Position numbers and translations under genes: made by a program. Below, piece by piece: positions 34,509 through 44,664 of a stretch of DNA of 64,000 nucleotides (position 1 is its first letter; each line of letters starts with the position of its first letter). A model generated the notes under the pieces. The model saw only the letters and a list, made by a program, of their open reading frames with translations. It was not told the origin of the DNA and made no database searches. The stretch spans positions 311,274,092 to 311,338,091 of the forward strand of contig OY282558.1 in the NCBI GenBank assembly GCA_958295665.1, read 5' to 3'. This DNA is from Tipula vernalis (Eukaryota > Arthropoda > Insecta > Diptera > Tipulidae).

Positions 34509-36046
34509 CCAAAATGGCCAAAATTATAAAGCACCCCTCCCAAATTGCAGTATCTACAAAATGAATGAAGACAAAAATTAAAACTCAATATTTTTAGGAA
34601 ATACTTTTTATATTTTATTAATTTTAGTATTTTGTAGGTCCTCCTTTGGCTTTGATGACAGCCAGGACTCTTTTATTCATCGACCGTACTAATTTTTCGC
34701 AGGTATTTCTCGATATATTTTTCCATTCCTCTGTCAGCGCACGTTTGAGGTCTTCCTTTGAAGTCATACTGCGATCCTTGATTTTTTTCTTTTAAAATTG
34801 ACCACAAATTTTCAATGGGATTTAGGTCTGGTGACTGGGCGGGCCAGTCCATGACTCGAATTTGTTTTTTTCGAAACCAACTCATCGTAACGCGGGAAGT
34901 ATGGCAGGGGGCATTATCCTGTTGATAAATTATCGAAGAACTATCCGTTTCCCCAAAGATTTGCCGAATTGAGGCATTCAATGCAGCCTCGAGGACGGTA
35001 ACATAGTTGGTACTGTTCATCGGACACTCACAAAACAACAGTTTTCCCACCCCTGATGATGCCATACAACCCCACACCATCAGTTTACCCCCTCCATGCT
35101 TTACGGTAGGCACTATACAATCAGGATTGTATGCTTCCCCAACTCTTCTTCTTACGATGGTTGCGCCAGGAGTTCCAAAAATCTATAAGAATTCCATCAA
35201 ATTTAACATAAATTTCTCTATTAATTCTTTTAAAATACATAGCACAATTTTTTTTTTTTTTTTGACTAATTATTTTTTAATATTTATTTTTTATATTTAC
35301 CTCAAAAGTAGATTCATCTGACCAAACAACTCTCGCCCAATCCACGTCATTCCAATGTTTGTGTTCTCGAGCCCATCTCAAGCGACTTTTTATGTTGGTA
35401 AGTGAGAGCAAAGGTTTTTTTCTTGCTTTACAACCTTTCAATCCAGCTTGCAGGAGCCTTCTTCTAACTGTCCATGCCGAAATGTGAACTTCTTGTTCTG
35501 TTAAATGCTCTGCAGCTATCTCAGCAGATGTTTTTCTTCGGTTTTTGAGAGATTTTCGCACAATTTGTCGATCGTCTCTCACCGAAGTGATACGATTTCT
35601 GCCTGAGCGTAGTTTATAGGCATAGTCCCCGCTCTCTTTAACCCTTTTCAATGTAGATTGAACTGCTCCACGTGAGCATTTTAATTTTTGGGATATTTTA
35701 ATTTGACTTACACCCTGGGAATCCAACAACACAATTTGTGCCCTTATTCCTTCACTGAGTTGGCACGCTTTAGGCATAATTAACACAAACACACTTTTTT
35801 TCTCAGAAAACTTACGAAAACTCTTTTTGATTTAAAACACTTAATGTAAAAACTAAAATAAAAAAATTTTACCACGCTACAACTTCTTGTTAAGAACCTA
35901 AAACAAAACAAAAATTGGTGATTTTCAATAATTAAGGGTCGCATTCGGTGGGATGACTCGTTCGTTAACACCCATTGTTTAGAAAGACATAATATTAATA
36001 TATAATGCTAATAGATAGGGGTGCTTTATATTTTTGGCCAATTCTG
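34509..36046 (-). mobile_element. Tc1-type transposon, 1538 bp, with TA target sites
   Basis: The ends are inverted repeats. The left starts CCAAAATGGCCAAAATTATA and the right, reverse-complemented, starts CAGAATTGGCCAAAAATATA; both continue AAAGCACCCC. TA dinucleotides flank both sides (34507-34508 and 36047-36048). The size, TA duplication and DD34E transposase inside (34624-35777) fit a Tc1-like element. Errantivirus integrase lies on one side and gag on the other, so the element sits exactly at the deletion junction of that older element. Confidence 0.9.
34624..35777 (-). pseudogene. Tc1-like DD34E transposase with one intron
   Basis: Exon 1 (35777-35301, 159 codons) starts 'MPKACQLSEGIRAQIVLL', has two helix-turn-helix parts (about residues 5-50 and 65-115) and the first catalytic Asp in 'VVWSDESTFE'. 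It ends at a GTAAAT donor. The intron is 118 bp (35300-35183) and ends TTATAG. Exon 2 (35182-34624) resumes in phase 0 with 'IFGTPGA', then 'GGGKLMVWGCMA', 'QQDNAPCH' (second Asp) and 'SPDLNPIENLW', with 34 residues between the second Asp and the Glu. A run of seven T on the plus strand (34782-34788) shifts the frame by one base; past it the frame runs on to a stop at 34624-34626. This single slip is the only break I see, so the copy is young. The transposase would cut and paste the element at TA sites. Confidence 0.85.
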
Positions 36047-36187
36047 TATGTCCCTTGGTTTTGCTGTTGTGCATAACCGAAAAATGGCTTCCTAAGCTCT
36101 TATATAAACGATGTTAGCGCGTCTTTTTCTATGAAGGGATTTATCGCTGTCTAAGAATTCCTGTAAGTGGCAGTTTGTACACTCTCT

Positions 36188-36660
36188 TTAGTCGCTTTGT
36201 TTCATCTGCCAAAGCTGCGATTTGTAAAAGGACAGCTCTTGTCTATCGCCTAATGCCTCCGTGAGGATCTCTTTTATTTCTGGGAAGGTTCTGGGGTTAC
36301 CTGCGAGACAAAGGATGTTCTTTACTTTCCCCTCCACTTTATTAACTGTACATTGTGGGTACAATGATATTGGCGCTTCTGTCACTAAAGGCGCAAATAC
36401 TCTTAGAGTGTCTTCGGCTGTCTGCAACCAAACAGTGAGCTGTTTTCTATTCCCCTCGTATTTGGGGATAGATTTAATTGGGTCGGGTATCGGAAACAGA
36501 TCTATTTTGACCCTATTCTGTTAAACCTCCACCCTACGTGGTTCTTTTTCGATTAGTTTTTGGTTAATGTAAGCTAACGCTACCTCGTCTTCAGCTGCTT
36601 TTCCGACATTAATTTTAGCTGTTCGAGTATTTGTTGCAGTTGGTCAATTAAATTCTCCAT
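36188..36660 (-). pseudogene. Errantivirus gag, decayed
   Basis: From the ATG at 36660 the minus strand gives a helical N-terminus, then (frame change near 36610) a segment with 'PIKSIPKYEGNRKQL', then the conserved Gag core 'VEGKVKNILCLAGNP' followed by 'LGDRQELSFYKSQLWQMKQ'. The G-D-R-x-E-x-x-F-Y motif with the downstream L-W-x-M-K-Q is typical of gypsy/17.6/297-type Gag. Stops appear near 36525 and 36187. Beyond 36187 only a few degraded residues remain before the Tc1 end. It would have formed the core particle in the intact element. Confidence 0.8.
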
Positions 36661-37076
36661 TTCTTTAGGTGGAAAGATTAGATTTATTCGGTTCCTTTAA
36701 ATCTTTCCTTACCTTTTTTGTTATTTAATTTTTCTTCCGTGTCTATCTGGTCTAGGTATAGCGGTGGCAATTTTGTGGCTAGCTTGTAGTTCCATACGTT
36801 TGCCCTAACAGTGACCAAAATGCTGTTATAAATTTTAAAATTTAATAAAAAAAAAATTATATAAACTTTGTTACCTGGATATTATACTTCGTATAATATT
36901 TTGTAGTCGTATGTACTGGTTCTAAAGTGGCTTCGGTGTGGCGTTTATTTGATAACACAAATAAATAATTTACTAATTAACTTAAATGTTCGCAACGTGT
37001 TCATTCTTAAATAAGTTGTTATTCTTTTATTTATTTTCACTGTTTACACACACTTTCACTGTACACCTTAACGCAT

Positions 37077-37086
37077 GGCTGCGCCA
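37077..37086 (-). promoter_or_regulatory. Primer binding site, tRNA-Ser type
   Basis: The minus strand reads TGGCGCAGCC directly after the LTR end ...TTATAAT. TGGCGCAG is the start of the tRNA-Ser-type primer site that I recall for the 17.6/297 group of errantiviruses. Only the first eight bases match well. Confidence 0.55.
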
Positions 37087-37395
37087 ATTATAAGTTTCTT
37101 CTCGATAGAACCATAAAAAAAAATTATTTTCTTTTAAACTTTATTATTCGTTCTTTACAGTACGAGTTGAATCTCAAAACTAAATCTTAATTATATTTTC
37201 TAAAACCAAATAAACTGTTCTTGTTGTTGTCAGACTTGCAACGATGCGTATTTCCATATAGTGCTACGTGATGGAGTGATCGCGTTACCATTTATTTATT
37301 TATGCATTTTGTTGATCAGCATTATCATTTGACCCTTTACTTGTGTCTAATGGAATGTCAAATGATGTTGTATGGCAAATGTCTATTCAACTACT
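37087..37395 (-). repeat. Probable 5' LTR of the errantivirus-like element
   Basis: The 3' border of the LTR is set by the primer site. The 5' border is estimated at about 37395, where the minus strand begins AGTAGTTGAATAGACATT, in line with the AGT start usual in this group. An AATAATAAAG polyadenylation-like word lies near 37145. The second LTR was not found, so the outer border is uncertain. Confidence 0.35.
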
Positions 37396-39897
37396 TACGG
37401 GAATATAATTATATATATCGCTCCTGTAGCTGAGTGATGTTTAATTTCCATGTATTTGAAAATTAAAAATTTTCTAATTTTTTTCAGGAAAAGTAAACAG
37501 GCGAACGGTGATGCGGAAGTCTAAGGCAACTCCAGATTTTCGTTGCACCTTTGATTTTATAGCATCTGATTACAAGATCTCCATTGTTTTTGGATTTTTT
37601 CAATTTCACACTTAAAATAATTTTTTTTATTCAAATTCTTATATAAATTATCGTGTATAACTCATGTAAAAACGTACAATTGCAATACTCAAATGATTGC
37701 AGCCCTTGCTAAGACAAATCAATAATAATTCATAAAAATTAATTTTCGAAATTAACAAAAGCCCACAACTAAACTTAGTCCTTTAGTTTCATGAGAAAAG
37801 CATATGCAAAAGTGCGGGTGGGTGCCAGTCAACTTATGGCCTAATAATAAAATACAAAATTGTTAAATGTTGCGAAATTTCTAAATAAAGCATAATGCCA
37901 ATATTTTACAAAAATATTCTGTAAAAAAAAAAAAATTTCACAAGAAGGGCTATTGGGTTGTATAAGGACATACCCTAACTTGTCCGCTTATTTGTTTTTG
38001 AGCACATATATTTAAAATAGTTGTAAATAAACTGTAGTTAATCAAATAATTAAGAAAAACATTTTACAAATGCCGGAATTCTAACGCTTTTAATAAATCT
38101 ACTAAACCTAAATTTGCTTCACAAAATGTACGTTCTATAAACGTATACGTGAACAACGAAACAAGTTAATTATTATTTGTACTATACCATTAATAGTTTT
38201 TTCCAGTTTCTTTTAAATAATGTTGCAATGCCTTGACATTTAATCAATACAAATTACAGTAAAGTATAAAATATTCTAAGCATCATCTAGAAAACTCGTC
38301 TTAATTTCTAGCAAAAAGTCGTTATTTTATATAAATTTTCAATTTTTTTAATTATTCCTTTTCTTATCAAAAAAAAAAACTATAAAACCGCTCTCCCATT
38401 ATCAATATTTCACAAATAAACATAAAAAATTGAACTCATTCCATCGAACTAAACCATCAATATTCAATAAATTACATTGTATGTATACTATGCGCATTTA
38501 TCCAAACAATTATGAACATTTGTGTTCTTTTTTTAATGCTCGATCGATATTTATGTGTTTTCATTGGGAGATGATGGTGAATTATAAGAAGATGTTGTAT
38601 TTTAATTTGGGAATAGACAAAATAATTTAATATTTAAATATTATTATAATAAAAAAGATTAGTTTATTGTAATTATATTTGACAATTAGCCAATAATTGT
38701 TTGCGTTGTTTATATATTTCAGAATTTTAAAAATAAAAAAAAAATCCAATCAACAAAAGCGTTTTTCTTCACAATGTATGCGAGTATATATGAGAAATGA
38801 AAAAATAAAAAAAATTATCATAAATTAACATCTAAATTACTTATCTACTTGCTTGTTTCTCAAAATAATAAAATATTAATAATGAACATATAAAAGAAAA
38901 AAAAAAATTATCAAAATAAATTTTATAAATTTATTATCGGCTGTATGGTGTTGAAGTAATTTAATATTCAATAAAATCTACAACAAATTAGTTTCTTTTC
39001 GTTTTATTTAAATTTTACACAATTTAAATAATGCGGGGCGAGAAAAGAATCTTTGTTTTTAATTTATTTTATTAACGTACAGTAACCAATCGTAACGTTA
39101 AATGGTGCGCGGCGACAAACACAAAAAATATCGCGACAAATTTGTGATACATACTTAAAAAAGAACAAAACACTAATCGCGCGGCGCGACTCATTTGAAT
39201 AATTTTTTTGTTTATTTATAATTAACGGGTATATTTATAAACCCGGTTACTGTAGGCTTACATATATTCGTGGTATTAGTACAGAAGACCAATTATATCA
39301 AAGATTTTTAATGTACTAAATTTAAATTGTATAAGAGCAGAAGATGTAAGATAAAATGGTATTTTATTGATGCGGGCCTGCTTTTCTTTGAATTATTTAT
39401 GTTAATCTGAAATTTTAAGATACGGATAAATTGAAATGTTTGGTGAATAACTAGACTCCAAAGTAGTTTGTTATTTAATTAAAATATTTTTAATGGGCAT
39501 CGCCTATTATTATTATTTCTATATAGAGTGCGAACAAAGAAAGCCAATTTCACTTTCTGATAATTTTGAATAGAAGCGAATTTATTATAACTGGTTCAGT
39601 TGTTCCAAAACGTTTTTAAATATTTCAAATAATATTTTATCTACATAATTTAGAAGGACTCAATGATTTATGATTTTATATCATCTATGAACTCCTTAAA
39701 ATTTTAAACTGGAATACGATGTGGATGCTACTAATGTTTTTATTTTTTTTGTTTCAATACGAATTTTGACTTAAATTTGAAATATCAAAATAAAGTTTTA
39801 GTCTTAAAAGAAATTATTTTTGACGTGTCAACATTTCATCTCTAAATTCTAAGATTTCCGAGGTCTATCGAATAAATGTATCGAAATTGGATTTTTT
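37396..39897. other. Long AT-rich interval without genes
   Basis: No coding sequence or repeat border is evident. Small GC-richer words lie at 39030-39060 and 39100-39195 (GCGCGGCGAC, CGCGCGGCGCGAC), spaced about 75 bases apart. They may be a decayed short repeat but support no call. Confidence 0.5.
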
Positions 39898-40095
39898 ATC
39901 TAAAACAAGTTATCTAAAAACAATTTATCTAAAAACAATTTGTATAAAAACCATTTTTTGTCTAAACACAGTTCATCTAAAAACAATTCGTCTAAAACAA
40001 TTTAACTAAAACCAATTCACCTAAAAACAATTTGCCTAAAAAAAATCTTTAGATAAAGATCGTCTAAAACAATTTATCTCAATTTATCTAAACTT
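39898..40095 (+). repeat. Minisatellite, unit about 16 bp
   Basis: Roughly eleven imperfect copies of TATCTAAAAACAATT occur in tandem, with variation at the first bases (GTCT, CATCT, CGTCT, CACCT) and slightly varying length. The pattern ends at about 40095. Confidence 0.85.
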
Positions 40096-40144
40096 TTTTA
40101 AATATAAATAATTACTGATGTATTCTTTAAATTTTATCAATATA

Positions 40145-40953
40145 GTTGCTTTCCAATCGACTAGCCGCTAGTGCCCGCTAGTAGTAAGGTTTTTGTCTTT
40201 GCTATGTGAACTCACAAAATAGTAAAACATAACCTATAATTATTATTTTTTCTGTGGTTTTAAATCTATACATACATACATAATTTATATTGCGGATTTT
40301 TTTAAACAGTTTTAGAGATTATTATAAATAAAAATATTTCTCTTTCATTAAATAACTTAAACGGTTGAAATTAATAAATTCCTTAAACAAAAGATGACCG
40401 GTTCTACAGTTATCCACCTAGCAACAAAATTGAGTTCAACTACTTCTAACTATAGTCCGTATGTTCACTGATGGCTTTATGACAGAAAAAATCCGGATAT
40501 TTTTGACAAATTTTACCCCCGCTAGCCGCTAACTTCACTTTAATAAAACATCCGGATTTTTTTTTGATGACATGAGACAAAAACTTTTCTTCTAGACTTG
40601 GTATTTTAAACGTCAACATCACATTATATTTTTATTATTTTAATACTTTTCATTTTCAAATCGAAGCTTTTCATATTATTTTAGTTTAAATTTTTCAATT
40701 CGCAAACATTTTGGATTTTTTTACGCCGATAAATGAAATAATTTTTGATTGTCAAAAAAACTTCAAAAAAATCCAAATAGAAGAAGAGTTAAAAATATAC
40801 CGATACTTTTTATGTGTTCGTTTTTGTGTTCAAAAAATATCCGGATATTTGTTATCCCTTGTCATCAGCGAACACTATGTTATGACTAGATAATTTAGCA
40901 AAGACAACAACTTGTCTACTAGCGGGTAATAGCGGTTGGTACTGGAATGCAAC
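40145..40953. mobile_element. 809 bp MITE with TIRs and TA flanks
   Basis: The left end starts GTTGCTTTCCAATCGACTAG. The right end, reverse-complemented, starts GTTGCATTCCAGTACCAACC. Both then contain CCGCTA-T/G-T-x-CCCGCTAGTAG and later TTGTCTTTGCTA, so the arms are about 65 bases. TA lies directly outside both ends (40143-40144 and 40954-40955), as in Tc1/mariner targets. A second inverted pair lies inside (40458-40510 against 40835-40890: GTTCACTGATG..., ATCCGGATATTTTTG...), which suggests a nested or rearranged structure. No transposase is encoded. Confidence 0.75.
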
Positions 40954-40959
40954 TAATAA

Positions 40960-41450
40960 AAATTGCGCGAAAAATTGTGTATTTTGTTTTATGCATGATT
41001 TATAATATGGAGTTAGATTGGGCAAAATAAATCAATCTAATTAGTCAAAAAAAAAAATGTCAAATAATATATATAAAATGTCAAATAATATATTTTTCAT
41101 ATCATATTTAAACAACAAAAAACATATGTATAGCCTCATACACATAAGTAAAATTAACCATAGGGTACTTCTTTGTGTCTTAATCTTAAGTTTTTGTACT
41201 GTATGGCTTGTAAAACATTTTTGTTGTTTTTGAGTATACAGTAAATTTGTCGCTGAAAATACATATTTAAGTATCATTTGAAGTTTTCCTCTTCTTCTGT
41301 TTCCTCTTCACTTATAAGCACTTATGGTTCATACTTTTGTCAGATTTCCTATAGTTAATCTAGCAAAGACCTGAACCATAAGTGGTTTTAAGTATTACTT
41401 TTGATTATTTATATATAGAGTGATCACGAAAACAAAAAAAAAGTTACAAT
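40960..41450. other. No gene recognised
   Basis: AT-rich spacer between two TIR elements. A tandem CAAATAATATATxxxAATGT duplication near 41060-41095 is the only structure seen. Confidence 0.45.
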
Positions 41451-41451
41451 C

Positions 41452-41708
41452 GCAGTGTTTTTTTATTCGCTCCCGATAGCTGCTATGAGAGCCGTCATTT
41501 TTATACGCCTAAATTTAAATTTGACGCACTATATATTGGTACACTATACTTATTTAACATCAAACTATCATTTTTAATTCAATTGTTTAGCAAAAACTTC
41601 ATATAAAAAATATTTGGCTCTACCGATTTATACGGAGCGCTATCGGGAGCCACATTTTATATGACGGCTCTCGATAGCAGCTATCCGGAGCGAATAAAAA
41701 AACGCTGC
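41452..41708. mobile_element. 257 bp MITE with long TIRs
   Basis: The left arm starts GCAGTGTTTTTTTATTCGCT. The right arm, reverse-complemented, starts GCAGCGTTTTTTTATTCGCT. Both go on with CC-C/G-GATAGCTGCTAT and GAGAGCCGTCAT, giving about 48 matching bases with few mismatches. A shorter internal word (GCGCTATCGGGAGCC) repeats part of the arm. No clear target duplication is visible. High arm identity suggests it is younger than the neighbouring sequence. Confidence 0.8.
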
Positions 41709-41902
41709 TAATATTACCTCGCTCGAAGAGTAGAGCGCGACAATCGACATGTTTATACAGTAGAATGAATAATATAATGAAACGAAGAAATAACCTTGAA
41801 TGAAGACCACAAAACGCTTCTCTTGCTTTTTAAATATTTTTTATTTTCATTACTACAAAATGTTTTGTATGGCTATATTATTTCATTTTTAAAACACATA
41901 CC

Positions 41903-41927
41903 TTAATTCATTTTGAAAATGAATTAA
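41903..41927. repeat. 25 bp palindrome, left of the AT satellite
   Basis: TTAATTCATTTTG then AAAATGAATTAA: perfect 12-base arms around one central base. Near-identical palindromes recur at 44169-44193 and 44252-44276 on the other side of the satellite. Confidence 0.75.
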
Positions 41928-42000
41928 AAACGATTTATTTTATTTCATTTTATAAAAAACATAATATAATAATAATATAATTCGTTTAAGTATTTTTTCA

Positions 42001-44040
42001 TCAATGAAAACGTGATATTTTAATACATTTTTAATAATTAATAATCAATAATTAATAATTAATAATTATTAATTATTTTTTCATTAATGAAAACGAGATA
42101 TTTTAATACATTTTTAATGATTAACAAATAATTAATAATTAATAATTATTTTTTCATTAATAAAAACGAGATATTTTAATATATTTTTAATAATTATTAG
42201 TTAATAATCAATAATTAATAATTAATCAAATTAAAACTAATAATTAATAATTAACAATTAATAATTTATAATTTATAATTAATAATCAATAATCATTATT
42301 TATAATAAATAATTAATAAAAATGTATAATTAATATTTAGTAATTAATAATAATTAATTAATAGTTAAAAATTAATAGTTTATAAATTATAATTGATAAT
42401 AGATAATTAATAATTATTAATTATTAATTATTTTTATAAAAAAAAAAAATTAAAAAATAAAAATTAAATTAAATTTATTTATTTTTAATTAATAATTAAT
42501 AATCAATAATTAAAAATGAATAAATAATAATAATTAATAATTATTTTTTCATTAATGAAAACGAGATATTTTAATACATTTTTAATGATTAATAAATAAT
42601 TAATATTTAATAATTCTTTTTTCACTAATAAAAACGAGATATTTTAATATATTTTTAATAATTATTAGTTATTAATCAATAATTAATAATTACTAAAATT
42701 AAAATTAATAATTAATAATTAACAATTAATAATTTATAATTTATAATTAATAATTAATAATCAATAATCAATATTTATAATTAATAATTAATATTTAGTA
42801 ATTAATAATAATTAATTAACAGTTAATAATTAATAATTTATAAATTATAATTGATAATTGATAATTAATAATTAATAATTATTAATTATTTTTTCATAAA
42901 AAAATTAAAAAAATAAAAATTAAATTAAAATTATTTATTTTTAATTAATAATTAATAATCAATAATTAAAAATGAATAAATAATAATATTTAATAATTAT
43001 TTTTTCATTAATGAAAACGAGATATTTTAATACATTTTTAATGATTAATAAATAATTAATAATTAATAATTATTTTTTCACTAATAAAAACGAGATATTT
43101 TAATATATTTTTAATAATTATTAGTTAATAATTAATAATTAATAAAATTAAAAGCAAAAATTAATAATTAACAATTAATAATTTATAATTTATAATTAAT
43201 AATTAATAATCAATAATTATTATTTATAATTATTAATTAACATTTAGTAATTAATAATAAATAATTAACAGTTAATAATTAATAATTTATAAATTATATT
43301 TGATAATAGATAATTAATAATTAATAATTATTAATTATTTTTTCATAAAAAAAATTAAAAAAATAAAAATTAAATTAAATTTATTTATTTTTAATTAATA
43401 ATTAATAATCAACAATTAAAAATGAATAAATAATAATAATTAATAATTAATTTTTCATTAATGAAAACGAGATATTTTAATACATTTTTAATGATTAATA
43501 AATAATTAATAATTAATAATTATTTTTTCATTAATAAAAACGAGATATTTTAATATATTTTTAATAATTATTAGTTTAAAATCAATAATTAATAATTAAT
43601 AAAGTTAAAACTAATAATTAATAATTAACAATTAATAATTTATAATTAATAATTAATAATCAATATTCATTATTTATAATTAATAATTAAAAAAATGAAT
43701 AATTAATATTTAGTAATTAATAATAATTAATTAACAATTATAATTGATAATTGATAATTAATAATTATTAATTATTTTTTCCTAAAAAAAATAAAAATTA
43801 AATTAAATTAATTTATTTTTAATTAATAATTAATAATCAATAATTAAAAATGAATAAATAATAATAATTAATAATTATTTTTTCATTTATGAAAACGAAA
43901 TATTTTAATATATTTTTAATAATTATTCATTACTAATCAATAATTAATAATTAATAAAATTATAATTAATAATTTACAATTAATAATTATTTTTTCATTA
44001 ATGAAAACGAGATATTTTAATACATTTAGGTATATAGAGA
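42001..44040 (+). repeat. AT satellite with higher-order unit of about 450 bp
   Basis: Almost pure A+T. A marker phrase close to CATTAATGAAAACGAGATAT followed by TTTAATACATTTTTAA starts near 42001, 42082, 42550, 43007, 43457, 43884 and 43997. A variant with AATATATT occurs about 75 bases after most of them. Between the markers lie arrays of AATAATTAATAATTAAT words. The spacings of 468, 457, 450 and 427 bases define a higher-order unit of about 450 bp in four to five copies. No ORFs are conserved. This looks like satellite DNA or a tandemly amplified element fragment. Confidence 0.85.
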
Positions 44041-44168
44041 ATTAAAATTTTATTATTCGCGTTTTCATTAATGAAAATACAAAATCAAAATTTCTTCTAT
44101 CTAAATTCATTTCCAAAACGAAATAAAAAAGGCTTATATTATTTCATTTTATAAATGTATATGGTATA

Positions 44169-44276
44169 TTAATTCATTTTAAAAATGAATTAAGAAATGC
44201 CTTTTTAAATTCATTTTGTCAAACTTTTTTATTTCTTTTTCAATTCAGATTTTAATTCATTTTTAAAATGAATTAA
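44169..44276. repeat. Two 25 bp palindromes, right of the AT satellite
   Basis: TTAATTCATTTTAAAAATGA and on to ATTAA (44169-44193), and TTAATTCATTTTTAAAATGA and on to ATTAA (44252-44276), 83 bases apart. They match the one at 41903. Related half-sites (AATTCATTT, TTTCATTTTATAAA) fill the surrounding 200 bases. Confidence 0.75.
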
Positions 44277-44664
44277 AAACGCTTATTTAAATTCAGAAAA
44301 AATACCTTTTATTAATTCATGTAGCCAAGCACGACTAATGCTCCCCCTAAGACTAATTAATTTTGATAAATTAGTTCGTTTCAAGATAAAAATAATCAAA
44401 TGCTTTGTGTAATTAGTTTTCAGAAGTACGGGTATGTGACAATAATTCTGAATTAAGCCCCGTTACCACGTCAAGGTTTACACTTAACAGAGTGGGTTCT
44501 TCCCAAAAAATACAAAATAATAACGGTAAATAATTCGTATAATTTAATAAAATTAAAATAAAAATATTCATTAATGGTTTTCAAAACAATTGGACAGTAT
44601 AAAATTTTAACTGAAGTCGATCAACATCAAATCAATTCAAATTTATAAGTATTATTTCCGTATA

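Larger units (their letters stand above)
32770..37395 (-). mobile_element. Errantivirus-like (Ty3/gypsy) endogenous element, rearranged
   Basis: Minus-strand order is 5' LTR (37395-37087), primer binding site (37086-37077), gag (36660-36188), integrase (34506-34088) and env-like fragment (33541-32770). Gag, integrase and an Env-like frame in that order identify an insect errantivirus relic. Protease, reverse transcriptase and RNase H, which should lie between gag and integrase, are gone, and a Tc1-type transposon (34509-36046) occupies that junction. No 3' LTR was recognised. All frames are broken, so the copy is inert. Confidence 0.75.

Noticed and set aside
36261..36524. Plus-strand ORF opposite the gag relic
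   Set aside because: It is the antisense shadow of the Gag coding sequence, which has recognisable motifs on the minus strand.
36881..36900. ATTATACTTCGTATAATATT resembles half of a loxP site
   Set aside because: Only one imperfect palindrome without the 8 bp spacer and second arm; a chance match in AT-rich DNA.
39898..40095. Tandem short repeats considered as a CRISPR array
   Set aside because: Repeats are contiguous without unique spacers, and the context is eukaryotic.
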